The notes under the pieces were generated by a model, which saw only the letters and a list, made by a program, of their open reading frames with translations, was not told the origin of the DNA and did no database searches. From Antedon mediterranea (lineage: Eukaryota; Echinodermata; Crinoidea; Comatulida; Antedonidae), in contig NC_092678.1 in assembly GCF_964355755.1 (NCBI RefSeq), positions 5,056,922 through 5,120,921 of the forward strand: 64,000 bases of DNA, written 5' to 3'. Below are positions 10,244-22,000 of the stretch, in pieces (position 1 is the stretch's first letter; every line of letters starts with the position of its first letter). A program made the position numbers and the translations under genes.

Positions 10244-13200
10244 TTAATTCGGCTTAGAGCCTCTTAAAAGTGATAATTGAGATTGCATCATATCAGCAAA
10301 CATTTGGTTTTGCATCCCAATGACTTGGACCACCATATTAGAAGTTGATGTAACTTGTTGGCCGGGAGCAAAATAACCTAACCTTTCTGGCTGTGTTCTT
10401 AGCCGTTTAGGACGTAAGGTATCATCTGTATTAGCCTGTGGTTCGTGGACATCAGGTTGAATATCAGGCCCATTATTAGCATTATCAATATTAACATTAT
10501 CATTGTTGTCTAAATTATGAATAACAGCATCTTCGATATCATTAATATCATGGTTAACTATTACATCTTCCTCATTGATCTGAGGTTCTATTTCGTTAAC
10601 AATTGGGGTGTCAATAATAGTTTGAGCCACGTTTTGGTCATTACCCAGATTAGGAGGTATAGATGGATCTGTTGGTTGTTGAAGTGTGCGAACTGAATTT
10701 GGAATGTAATAATCTAAATCACTATCACTTGTTTCATGTCCAGATAGTTCTGGCTGTGGGACAGTTGACTTAGGCGTTTTGTGCCCTTGTCGAGTGACAG
10801 GCTTTCTCTGTCTTTGTTTTTCTTTAGTACCACTTTTAGGGGGAGTTTCCTTTGCTGTAGCAAACCTACATGGGAGTAGCATATTTCTATGCAATGTTCT
10901 AGTAGGACCATCACTATCTTCAGGTTCTATCTTGTACACAGGGTTGTCCCCTATTTGTTCCAAAACCACATAAATAGTTTCTTCCCACCTATCAGCAAGT
11001 TTATGTTTACCCCTTAAGCGCACATTTTTTACTAGTACCCTATCACCCTTGCAAATAGTGCATTCACGCACTTTACTATCATATCGGGCTTTATTGGCAT
11101 TAGCTTTCTTGGTTGCCATTTCCTGGGCTAATTTGTGTGCTGTTTCTAGGCGATGTCGTAATTTGTCGGCATATCCCCTTGGAGAAAGTGAACCATTTTG
11201 ATTTGGGTCAATACCTAGTTGGATGTCAATTGGGAGGCGGGCTTCTCTACCAAACATTAAATAATATGGGGACATTCCCGTAGCATCATTCTTAGTACAA
11301 TTGTATGCATGCACTAAGGGTGCAACATGGTCTCGCCAATGTTCTTTCTTTTGGTTTTCTAGAGTGCCTAGCATTTTAAGCAGGGTTTGGTTAAACCGTT
11401 CTACCTGACCATTACCCTGGGGATGGTATGGGGTTGTACGAGATTTTCTTACTCCTAAATATTTACATAAATCTTGGATAACTTTTGATTCGAAATCTCT
11501 GCCTTGATCTGAATGTAATTGTTTTGGAAAGCCATAATGTTGAAAGACATTATTCCACAGAGCTTTTGCTACTGTGGGGGCTTTTTGGTCCTTAGTTGGG
11601 ATAGCAATAGCATATCTAGTGAAATGGTCAGTCACAACTAATACATTTCTAGTATCCTTAGAATCAGGTTCTATAGACAGAAAGTCAATACACATTAATT
11701 CCATAGGCATGGTGGTTCTGACACTAACTAGGGGGGCTGCTTTGGTAGCACGGGCCTTTCTTCGGACACATCGTTCACAACACCTACATTTATCTTCAAT
11801 TTGGGAGGACATACGAGGCCAATAAAATCTGGATCGGGCAAGATCCAAGGTCCGTTCCATCCCAGGGTGACCAATGTCATCATGTAAGCCAGTAAATGCT
11901 TTATCTCTATAAGCGGTTGGAAGTACTAATTGCAATTGCATAGCTCCGATATTATTTACAAATTGGCGGTATAGAATATTATCTTTTACCAATAATTTAT
12001 CAAACTGTCTCAGGAGTAGCCTAGTTTCCTCGGGTAATTTTGTGAGTTCATCTTGTGTAGGTTTCCGTTTGTTATATACAAATTTAAAAATAGGTTTTAT
12101 ATTAGGGTCTTGTTGTTGATGCTCTACCCACTCCGCTGCAGTAACATTAGGCAAGGTTGACTGCCCATCTATAGGCCTAATAGGGTTATCATAGATGGCG
12201 GGGATTGCATCAGGAGAATCACTAACTGACTCAACTAAGGGTGTTGTATCATTAGGTATAGTAGACTTATTAACTATTTTAGCATTACAGACTGCTGTGA
12301 ACGAACAGGATGAAAATTTTACTCTACCTAACACTTCGTCAGCTTTCTCTTGATATTGTTCGTATTCAAAGTCATTGGAAGGGGGGTCATGTGGGCGACG
12401 ACTAAGACCGTCTGCATCTTGATTGTTTCTACCTGCTTTGTATTTAATATCAAAGTTGTAATTGACCAGGGCGGCAAGCCACCTTTGACCTGTAGCGTCA
12501 AGCTTAGCTGTCGTCAACACGTACGTTAAGGGGTTATTATCGGTGTAAATTACAAATCGTTGACCATAAAGATAGTCAGTAAATTTCTCAGTCACAGCCC
12601 ATTTTAGGGCAAGAAATTCTAATTTATGAGCAGGATAATTGGCTTCACTTTTGGATAACCCACGACTAGCATAGGCAATTACCCTCTTTATCCCATTTAT
12701 CTCTTGATATAGGGCTGCACCTAACCCGCTTGTACTAGCGTCGGTATGTAGAATAAATGGTGAATTGTAGTCTGCGAATCCTAATATAGGGGCTGAAGAC
12801 AATTTATCTATTAGTAAATCAAATGCCACCTGACATGATTCGGACCAGTTAGTACCAAATGGGGTATTAGGACTAGGGCGCCTGTCTGAGGGAGTATTGG
12901 ATTTAGGTTTTTTGAACGTTTTACCTCGTTTACGTATTGGGTCATACTTAGTCATAAGTTGGTTTAATGGTTTGGCAATATGGCTATAATGCTGTATAAA
13001 TCGTCGATAATAACCAGCAAAACCTAGAAATGATTTCAATTCTTTTACATTTGAGGGGCGGGGCCAAGATTTGACAGCCTCTACCTTATCTGGGTCAGTG
13101 CTTACCCCATCCTCTGAAATGACATGGCCCAAGCACTTAATGGAAGTTTGGGCAAAATTGCACTTGTCTGGATTTAGTTTCAAGCCATACTCTTCAAGCC

Positions 13201-14794
13201 TAGATAATACTTTGTCTAACTTAGCTAGGTGTTCGTCTAGTGTGGTTGAAAAAACTAGTAAGTCATCTAAATAAACTAGAACGTCGGAAAATGTTAACTC
13301 CCCCATGCACTTCTCCATTAGTCGCTGGAAGGTGGCGGGGGCATTAGTGATCCCTTGGGGCATTCGGTTAAATTCATAGAATCCCAATGGGCACCAAAAT
13401 GCAGTTTTTGCTTTATCCTCCTCAGCCATTTCAATTTGGTAATAGCCTGATTTGAGGTCAAGACATGAGAACCATTTGGCACCACGTAAGGTTGTAAGGG
13501 CATCTTCAATGTTGGGGACGTTGTATTGGTCCCTAACCGTCCTAGAATTTAGAAGTCTGTAATCTATACATAATCGAATTTCGTTAGTCTTCTTTTTCCT
13601 GACTAATACTATAGGAGAACTATACTGGCTTTCGGACTCTCTAATGATATTCTTCCTTAATAAATCTTGAATGTGGTCCCTAGCATCATTGAAATCAGAT
13701 GGGGGTATCCTCCTACAAGGTTGACGGAATGGGGTGTCATTAGTTAGGTGTATTTTATGTTTTACAGCCGAAGTTCTCCCTATATCTAAATCATTCTTTG
13801 AAAAAACATTCGGATGATTATTAAGTAAATTAATAAATTTCGCCTTATCTATATGTGAAATTGGCGAGCTATCAAAATTAAAATTGTTTGAGGCCGTACT
13901 TGAGTTACAGTGAACTTCCGGACTGTGATGCGTTATAGACTGGGGGATGAAAGCAGTGGCAATCTTAAAGTTTCTATTTAGCCTAATTTCTTTACTAGAA
14001 TTTGACAAAGGAACTCTAAGTTTAACTGGGCCCATATGTTCTAACTTGACTATTAAGGGTGTGATTAAAAGCCCTCCAGGAAGTGGGGTATCCGGGGATG
14101 CTTCAATTAACACATCTAAGTTAGGGTGTACTGTGTTCTTTATAACACATTCTACCTCTACTATTTTTCCTCTAGGTATTGTCATAGGAGAACATATTTT
14201 AACGGGGCCTAGTTTATCTTTCTTAGCCTTATCCTCTTTATACACTTCAGCCCAAGCAGAGTGTATGGGGCCTACTTTCCTTCCCTTTTTCTTAGTATTT
14301 GTCCAGCCAGTGGCCAGATCCCGAACTATACTGGTGTTGGTGCCCATTAACATAGACAGTCCCTTCCCTAATTTGGGGCACACTAAAGCTAATGTTGGGA
14401 ATTGTTTAGTATAGCCCGTCTGGACTTTAGGAAACGTTAAATTGACCTCTATATAACCTAGATAAGGTACGTTCTGACCGCCGGCACCAGTTACTATTAA
14501 ATCGGTTAATGGGTATATAGGCTTATCCCTTAATTTATCTTTATAAAAGTCTTCACTGATACATGTAACTTGCGAGCCTGTATCTAACATTGCATTACAT
14601 ATATGACCGTCAACAATTATTGTTACGACACTAGGGTCGCCTATAAGATTATTAGTTTGTGATATTGCACTATGGAGTAAATTATTGGATGTTTTTGTTC
14701 CAGTGTTTCCCTTTCTCTTTTGTTGGGACCTTTTTACTGATGGGGCAGACCGTTGTCCCTTCTTCCCGGATGCCCTCTGCCGTTTCCCGCCTGA
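10244..14794 (-). CDS. pol: Pol polyprotein of element 2
   Basis: The translation is identical to the element 1 Pol over the 1448 residues from the internal Met (14590), with all protease, RT, RNase H and integrase motifs intact. The open frame extends upstream into gag to 14794 in the -1 phase. Confidence 0.95.
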   Translation of the reverse strand, partial: SGGKRQRASGKKGQRSAPSVKRSQQKRKGNTGTKTSNNLLHSAISQTNNLIGDPSVVTIIVDGHICNAMLDTGSQVTCISEDFYKDKLRDKPIYPLTDLIVTGAGGQNVPYLGYIEVNLTFPKVQTGYTKQFPTLALVCPKLGKGLSMLMGTNTSIVRDLATGWTNTKKKGRKVGPIHSAWAEVYKEDKAKKDKLGPVKICSPMTIPRGKIVEVECVIKNTVHPNLDVLIEASPDTPLPGGLLITPLIVKLEHMGPVKLRVPLSNSSKEIRLNRNFKIATAFIPQSITHHSPEVHCNSSTASNNFNFDSSPISHIDKAKFINLLNNHPNVFSKNDLDIGRTSAVKHKIHLTNDTPFRQPCRRIPPSDFNDARDHIQDLLRKNIIRESESQYSSPIVLVRKKKTNEIRLCIDYRLLNSRTVRDQYNVPNIEDALTTLRGAKWFSCLDLKSGYYQIEMAEEDKAKTAFWCPLGFYEFNRMPQGITNAPATFQRLMEKCMGELTFSDVLVYLDDLLVFSTTLDEHLAKLDKVLSRLEEYGLKLNPDKCNFAQTSIKCLGHVISEDGVSTDPDKVEAVKSWPRPSNVKELKSFLGFAGYYRRFIQHYSHIAKPLNQLMTKYDPIRKRGKTFKKPKSNTPSDRRPSPNTPFGTNWSESCQVAFDLLIDKLSSAPILGFADYNSPFILHTDASTSGLGAALYQEINGIKRVIAYASRGLSKSEANYPAHKLEFLALKWAVTEKFTDYLYGQRFVIYTDNNPLTYVLTTAKLDATGQRWLAALVNYNFDIKYKAGRNNQDADGLSRRPHDPPSNDFEYEQYQEKADEVLGRVKFSSCSFTAVCNAKIVNKSTIPNDTTPLVESVSDSPDAIPAIYDNPIRPIDGQSTLPNVTAAEWVEHQQQDPNIKPIFKFVYNKRKPTQDELTKLPEETRLLLRQFDKLLVKDNILYRQFVNNIGAMQLQLVLPTAYRDKAFTGLHDDIGHPGMERTLDLARSRFYWPRMSSQIEDKCRCCERCVRRKARATKAAPLVSVRTTMPMELMCIDFLSIEPDSKDTRNVLVVTDHFTRYAIAIPTKDQKAPTVAKALWNNVFQHYGFPKQLHSDQGRDFESKVIQDLCKYLGVRKSRTTPYHPQGNGQVERFNQTLLKMLGTLENQKKEHWRDHVAPLVHAYNCTKNDATGMSPYYLMFGREARLPIDIQLGIDPNQNGSLSPRGYADKLRHRLETAHKLAQEMATKKANANKARYDSKVRECTICKGDRVLVKNVRLRGKHKLADRWEETIYVVLEQIGDNPVYKIEPEDSDGPTRTLHRNMLLPCRFATAKETPPKSGTKEKQRQRKPVTRQGHKTPKSTVPQPELSGHETSDSDLDYYIPNSVRTLQQPTDPSIPPNLGNDQNVAQTIIDTPIVNEIEPQINEEDVIVNHDINDIEDAVIHNLDNNDNVNIDNANNGPDIQPDVHEPQANTDDTLRPKRLRTQPERLGYFAPGQQVTSTSNMVVQVIGMQNQMFADMMQSQLSLLRGSKPN

Positions 14795-16062
14795 TTAAAC
14801 CGTTTGACCAATTTCTGCTGTACTAATGTGGCATTAGTTGGGTTGGGACAACCCCTCATGTGGTGCCCATCCTCGCCACAATTATAACATATTTTAGGCC
14901 TAGTGTTTGGCGCAGGTGAAGAACGCGTTTTTGGGTTAGGGGTGGACTCTGGTGGGCTTGGTGTTGATTTGAGGTGATGTAGCTCAGTTCTAAGAACTTC
15001 TACCTCATGGCTAAGGGCTTCATAGCTACATAACGCAGCCTTGGCACTAACTGCCTTAGGTGTTCGCTTTTCTGCCCTAGCCCTACTATTAATTTCCTCA
15101 CTTCTAACTTCTTTAATCAGTGTTAAATAAGTAGGGGGATTTGATTTGCGTTGTTTCAGGTTTAATGTAGATGATAGCATCTCGTCATATACTAGCCCAC
15201 GGACAAATTGAGCTAGTCTCATATGGTCAGCCTTTGCTACCCCAACTGCCCCTGCCTTTGTTGCCCTAGTTAGATTTTCATCTAGGCGCATTAAAAATTT
15301 AGAGGGCAGTTCCCCTTCCGACTGATATGTCTCCCTAAATAGAGTATAGAGGTCATCTGCATCCACTGCCAAACCATAGACCTCATTAAGTACATCATGG
15401 CATTCCCTAGCAGTTGATTTATCAGTCACTTTATTTAGGATATTAAGTGCTGGAGGAAAGAGACTTTGACTTAAGATGCTCTTTTGTTCAGCCTGTGATA
15501 AGCTATCATCCCTTAAAAGTTGTTGGACTAGTTGAGACCAAGTCTCAAAGTCTACCTCATTTGAAGGGATTGGCACCCGTCCCGAAAACTGTCGTAACCG
15601 ACGAACACCGGCCGTACGGGGCACGTTGTTGCCTATTAGGTGTTTTACTACTACTTCTTTGGTGTCGGAGGGGATGGAGTCTAGCCTAAGATCGTTCAGG
15701 GTTTTCCCATGTTCTAAGAGAAATTTTTGTAGTTGTCCCTGGAAATCTGTGGGTAGGATATGGGTGTCCTGTTCTGGGGTCTTCCCATCCCATTTTATAA
15801 TAGTCCAGGTTTCGTTATCTGTGTGGTCAATGGTTGTGGGGATATTTAGATCTACTACAGGTTTGGAAAACGAAAGTAGTAATTGAAAAGTGATATCTGT
15901 TTCATCTATAACTTCAACAACCTGGGATCGATCTATTTCTTTGAATGCATTAGGTATTCTATCGTGACTATAATTGGCCTTCAATACACCCCTTAATGCA
16001 ATAGCATGACTAGGATCGACCTTGTGTTTAATACACCAGTCATATATATCCATGGTATACAA
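14734..16062 (-). CDS. gag: Gag of element 2 (PNMA-like)
   Basis: 442 aa, identical to the element 1 Gag, with the CCHC knuckle present. It starts 222 bp from LTR3. Confidence 0.93.
   Translation of the reverse strand: MYTMDIYDWCIKHKVDPSHAIALRGVLKANYSHDRIPNAFKEIDRSQVVEVIDETDITFQLLLSFSKPVVDLNIPTTIDHTDNETWTIIKWDGKTPEQDTHILPTDFQGQLQKFLLEHGKTLNDLRLDSIPSDTKEVVVKHLIGNNVPRTAGVRRLRQFSGRVPIPSNEVDFETWSQLVQQLLRDDSLSQAEQKSILSQSLFPPALNILNKVTDKSTARECHDVLNEVYGLAVDADDLYTLFRETYQSEGELPSKFLMRLDENLTRATKAGAVGVAKADHMRLAQFVRGLVYDEMLSSTLNLKQRKSNPPTYLTLIKEVRSEEINSRARAEKRTPKAVSAKAALCSYEALSHEVEVLRTELHHLKSTPSPPESTPNPKTRSSPAPNTRPKICYNCGEDGHHMRGCPNPTNATLVQQKLVKRFNQAGNGRGHPGRRDNGLPHQ
14782..14788 (-). promoter_or_regulatory. 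Putative frameshift heptamer GGGAAAC, element 2
   Basis: Same slippery site in the same place in the gag-pol overlap as element 1. Confidence 0.7.
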
Positions 16063-16258
16063 AATAAGAAGTTACAATTGTAAATTAAAATAAGTGAAAT
16101 TACGATCAAATATTACAAATTATAAAACAATGATTAGATATATAAGGGTACAAAAATATTATAAAGTAAAATTGAAAAGCATGAAATATAATACAATGAT
16201 AAAAATATGCAATATAGTATATAATTATAAATTTATTATCTAACTAGTGCCTTTTCAA

Positions 16259-16276
16259 GCCCCACATTGGGCGCCA
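16259..16276 (-). other. Primer binding site, element 2
   Basis: tRNA-Lys-type site, seven bases from LTR3, same bases as element 1. Confidence 0.85.
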
Positions 16277-16283
16277 GTTTTTA

Positions 16284-18826
16284 TGTAACCGCTCTACACA
16301 CAACACAAAAGATTATCGACTTAGGGTTGAGGTGAGCGGGGTTCGAGTTGATTGGGGCAGCGGCACTAGACACACATAGATAATAAATAAAAGAGTACAC
16401 AATAGTTGGCTTATAGTAGATGTGTTATTATTCTAAATCGTAATACAATTTATACAATATGCGACTTATAATTAAGTATGCTTAAAGATTTAGATAACAA
16501 GTCAAACTTAAGTTTGTTGACAACTGGCAGTGGTCGAGCTTGTCCCCTTTTTGGTGTGATAAACCCGTTCGAAGTTTGATGCTTATACACTCCACCGATT
16601 CCCTCGTCTGGCTGTGGACTTTACACACAGAATCCAACTTGGGCAATCTTCCCTCAACCTGAATTTGTTGAGCAAGGAATAAGTGTAAATACAACTTCTT
16701 TCAGAACGTACAAAAAGTATCAGGGAGGACCTGACTGCTCTCAATAGATTTAGAGTTGAGTTGTGTACTACGGTAGCCTTTTTGTATTTAATTCCTATAA
16801 CTACAGAATTCTCTATACAGGCTTCATTCAAGGATAATTTAGGATTAGCTAATAAATCATAGCCTAGTGAGTATATAATGACAGGGTCTTATTACTACAC
16901 TCTAACTTACATATAAACATACAATCAATACGATATAAGGTGGTCAAACATATAGTACATATTTACAATATATCAAGTTGTATCTAAGATAATAAATTCA
17001 TTGCTGGACAACGAGCAATGATAAACATAAAAGTAGTATCCTATATGTAGTTAACAAGTACAACTAAAGGACTTAGCTATGTTACTTACGCTACAAAATA
17101 ATAAGTTTATGTTGGTTATCTTACCTGAATTTGTTGAGCAAGGAATAAGTGTAAATACAACTTCTTTCAGAACGTACAAAAAGTATCAGGGAGGACCTGA
17201 CTGCTCTCAATAGATTTAGAGTTGAGTTGTGATTTTTCCCAACTCTGCAGTCTTTTTTATATGTCTTGGCCCCACCCTGTTGTTCCGAAATACATTCCTG
17301 GACCATTATCTAATGGTAGATGATGGTGGCCCTATTTCCTTATTTGGAGTTTGATCAGCTAATAGTTTATCCTTAAAATAATTAGCTCATACTTAAAGTA
17401 TGTTGGTCAGTACTTTCTTTGTTTGTAAGGAAGTAGGAATGTGTAAATGTTGCAATTTCCTTGGACTGGCACACTTTTGTGGCCTGGGTTACCCTTCATC
17501 TTCTTTGACTGGCCTACTTTTGTGGCCTGGGTTACCCTTCATCTTCTTAGACTGGCACACTTTTGTGGCCTGGGTTACCCTTCATCTTCTTTGACTGGCA
17601 CACTTTTGTGGCCTGGGTTACCCTTCATCTTCTTTGACTGGCCTACTTTTGTAGCCTGGGTTACCCTTCATCTTCTTTGACTGGCCTACTTTTGTAGCCT
17701 GGGTTACCCTTCATCTTCTTAGACTGGCACACTTTTGTGGCCTGGGTTACCCTTCATCTTCTTTGACTGGCCTACTTTTGTAGCCTGGGTTACCCTTCAT
17801 CTTCTTTGACTGGCCTACTTTTGTAGCCTGGGTTACCCTTCATCTTCTTAGACTGGCACACTTTTGTGGCCTGGGTTACCCTTCATCTTCTTTGACTGGC
17901 ACACTTTTGTGGCCTGGGTTACCCTTCATCTTCTTTGACTGGCCTACTTTTGTAGCCTGGGTTACCCTTCATCTTCTTTGACTGGCCTACTTTTGTAGCC
18001 TGGGTTACCCTTCATCTTCTTAGACTGGCACACTTTTGTGGCCTGGGTTACCCTTCATCTTCTTTGACTGGCCTACTTTTGTAGCCTGGGTTACCCTTCA
18101 TCTTCTTTGACTGGCCTACTTTTGTAGCCTGGGTTACCCTTCATCTTCTTAGACTGGCACACTTTTGTGGCCTGGGTTACCCTTCATCTTCTTTGACTGG
18201 CCTACTTTTGTAGCCTGGGTTACCCTTCATCTTCTTTGACTGGCCTACTTTTGTAGCCTGGGTTACCCTTCATCTTCTTTGACTGGCCTACTTTTGTAGC
18301 CTGGGTTACCCTTCATCTTCTTAGACTGGCACACTTTTGTGGCCTGGGTTACCCTTCATCTTCTTTGACTGGCCTACTTTTGTAGCCTGGGTTACCCTTC
18401 ATCTTCTTTGACTGGCCTACTTTTGTAGCCTGGGTTACCCTTCATCTTCTTAGACTGGCACACTTTTGTGGCCTGGGTTACCCTTCATCTTCTTTGACTG
18501 GCCTACTTTTGTAGCCTGGGTTACCCTTCATCTTCTTTGACTGGCCTACTTTTGTAGCCTGGGTTACCCTTCATCTTCTTTGACTGGCCTACTTTTGTAG
18601 CCTGGGTTACCCTTCATCTTCTTAGACTGGCACACTTTTGTGGCCTGGGTTACCCTTCATCTTCTTTGACTGGCCTACTTTTGTAGCCTGGGTTACCCTT
18701 CATCTTCTTTGACTGGCCTACTTTTGTAGCCTGGGTTACCCTTCATCTTCTTAGACTGGCACACTTTTGTGGCCTGGGTTACCCTTCATCTTCTTTGACT
18801 GGCCTACTTTTGTAGCCTGGGTTACA
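16284..18826 (-). repeat. LTR3 (5' LTR of element 2 and 3' LTR of element 3), 2543 bp
   Basis: The longest LTR. Its U3 array (17461-18826) has about 32 units of 43 bp. The first eight units follow the same order as LTR5 (A D A C B B A B, where C and D are hybrids of types A and B). The last sixteen follow the same order as the end of LTR1. The TATA box is at 17255-17261. The mosaic unit order suggests recombination or slippage among LTRs. Confidence 0.92.
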
Positions 18827-18837
18827 CTCACCCTGCC
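18827..18837 (-). other. Polypurine tract, element 3
   Basis: GGCAGGGTGAG on the minus strand, abutting LTR3. Confidence 0.8.
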
Positions 18838-19050
18838 AAAATATTCGTCCGTCCCCGGACGACGCTCAACAAACTCAATGGTAACCAACATTTACATTAA
18901 AAATAGTGCTTAACTACGTCACCATTTAGTTTTTGATCGTAATTCACCTGTCTTAATACATAAAATATACAGTGAAAAAAAATATTACATTGAAAAGGAA
19001 TCAAAATTGGCGTGTATATATAAACATATAGTAAAAATAACATTATAAAA

Positions 19051-22000
19051 TTAATTCGGCTTAGAGCCTCTTAAAAGTGATAATTGAGATTGCATCATAT
19101 CAGCAAACATTTGGTTTTGCATCCCAATGACTTGGACCACCATATTAGAAGTTGATGTAACTTGTTGGCCGGGAGCAAAATAACCTAACCTTTCTGGCTG
19201 TGTTCTTAGCCGTTTAGGACGTAAGGTATCATCTGTATTAGCCTGTGGTTCGTGGACATCAGGTTGAATATCAGGCCCATTATTAGCATTATCAATATTA
19301 ACATTATCATTGTTGTCTAAATTATGAATAACAGCATCTTCGATATCATTAATATCATGGTTAACTATTACATCTTCCTCATTGATCTGAGGTTCTATTT
19401 CGTTAACAATTGGGGTGTCAATAATAGTTTGAGCCACGTTTTGGTCATTACCCAGATTAGGAGGTATAGATGGATCTGTTGGTTGTTGAAGTGTGCGAAC
19501 TGAATTTGGAATGTAATAATCTAAATCACTATCACTTGTTTCATGTCCAGATAGTTCTGGCTGTGGGACAGTTGACTTAGGCGTTTTGTGCCCTTGTCGA
19601 GTGACAGGCTTTCTCTGTCTTTGTTTTTCTTTAGTACCACTTTTAGGGGGAGTTTCCTTTGCTGTAGCAAACCTACATGGGAGTAGCATATTTCTATGCA
19701 ATGTTCTAGTAGGACCATCACTATCTTCAGGTTCTATCTTGTACACAGGGTTGTCCCCTATTTGTTCCAAAACCACATAAATAGTTTCTTCCCACCTATC
19801 AGCAAGTTTATGTTTACCCCTTAAGCGCACATTTTTTACTAGTACCCTATCACCCTTGCAAATAGTGCATTCACGCACTTTACTATCATATCGGGCTTTA
19901 TTGGCATTAGCTTTCTTGGTTGCCATTTCCTGGGCTAATTTGTGTGCTGTTTCTAGGCGATGTCGTAATTTGTCGGCATATCCCCTTGGAGAAAGTGAAC
20001 CATTTTGATTTGGGTCAATACCTAGTTGGATGTCAATTGGGAGGCGGGCTTCTCTACCAAACATTAAATAATATGGGGACATTCCCGTAGCATCATTCTT
20101 AGTACAATTGTATGCATGCACTAAGGGTGCAACATGGTCTCGCCAATGTTCTTTCTTTTGGTTTTCTAGAGTGCCTAGCATTTTAAGCAGGGTTTGGTTA
20201 AACCGTTCTACCTGACCATTACCCTGGGGATGGTATGGGGTTGTACGAGATTTTCTTACTCCTAAATATTTACATAAATCTTGGATAACTTTTGATTCGA
20301 AATCTCTGCCTTGATCTGAATGTAATTGTTTTGGAAAGCCATAATGTTGAAAGACATTATTCCACAGAGCTTTTGCTACTGTGGGGGCTTTTTGGTCCTT
20401 AGTTGGGATAGCAATAGCATATCTAGTGAAATGGTCAGTCACAACTAATACATTTCTAGTATCCTTAGAATCAGGTTCTATAGACAGAAAGTCAATACAC
20501 ATTAATTCCATAGGCATGGTGGTTCTGACACTAACTAGGGGGGCTGCTTTGGTAGCACGGGCCTTTCTTCGGACACATCGTTCACAACACCTACATTTAT
20601 CTTCAATTTGGGAGGACATACGAGGCCAATAAAATCTGGATCGGGCAAGATCCAAGGTCCGTTCCATCCCAGGGTGACCAATGTCATCATGTAAGCCAGT
20701 AAATGCTTTATCTCTATAAGCGGTTGGAAGTACTAATTGCAATTGCATAGCTCCGATATTATTTACAAATTGGCGGTATAGAATATTATCTTTTACCAAT
20801 AATTTATCAAACTGTCTCAGGAGTAGCCTAGTTTCCTCGGGTAATTTTGTGAGTTCATCTTGTGTAGGTTTCCGTTTGTTATATACAAATTTAAAAATAG
20901 GTTTTATATTAGGGTCTTGTTGTTGATGCTCTACCCACTCCGCTGCAGTAACATTAGGCAAGGTTGACTGCCCATCTATAGGCCTAATAGGGTTATCATA
21001 GATGGCGGGGATTGCATCAGGAGAATCACTAACTGACTCAACTAAGGGTGTTGTATCATTAGGTATAGTAGACTTATTAACTATTTTAGCATTACAGACT
21101 GCTGTGAACGAACAGGATGAAAATTTTACTCTACCTAACACTTCGTCAGCTTTCTCTTGATATTGTTCGTATTCAAAGTCATTGGAAGGGGGGTCATGTG
21201 GGCGACGACTAAGACCGTCTGCATCTTGATTGTTTCTACCTGCTTTGTATTTAATATCAAAGTTGTAATTGACCAGGGCGGCAAGCCACCTTTGACCTGT
21301 AGCGTCAAGCTTAGCTGTCGTCAACACGTACGTTAAGGGGTTATTATCGGTGTAAATTACAAATCGTTGACCATAAAGATAGTCAGTAAATTTCTCAGTC
21401 ACAGCCCATTTTAGGGCAAGAAATTCTAATTTATGAGCAGGATAATTGGCTTCACTTTTGGATAACCCACGACTAGCATAGGCAATTACCCTCTTTATCC
21501 CATTTATCTCTTGATATAGGGCTGCACCTAACCCGCTTGTACTAGCGTCGGTATGTAGAATAAATGGTGAATTGTAGTCTGCGAATCCTAATATAGGGGC
21601 TGAAGACAATTTATCTATTAGTAAATCAAATGCCACCTGACATGATTCGGACCAGTTAGTACCAAATGGGGTATTAGGACTAGGGCGCCTGTCTGAGGGA
21701 GTATTGGATTTAGGTTTTTTGAACGTTTTACCTCGTTTACGTATTGGGTCATACTTAGTCATAAGTTGGTTTAATGGTTTGGCAATATGGCTATAATGCT
21801 GTATAAATCGTCGATAATAACCAGCAAAACCTAGAAATGATTTCAATTCTTTTACATTTGAGGGGCGGGGCCAAGATTTGACAGCCTCTACCTTATCTGG
21901 GTCAGTGCTTACCCCATCCTCTGAAATGACATGGCCCAAGCACTTAATGGAAGTTTGGGCAAAATTGCACTTGTCTGGATTTAGTTTCAAGCCATACTCT

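Noticed and set aside
17400-17680. Plus-strand ORFs in the LTR arrays (WPGLPFIF repeats)
   Set aside because: They come from the 43-bp minisatellite, are truncated differently in each LTR, and are antisense to the element.
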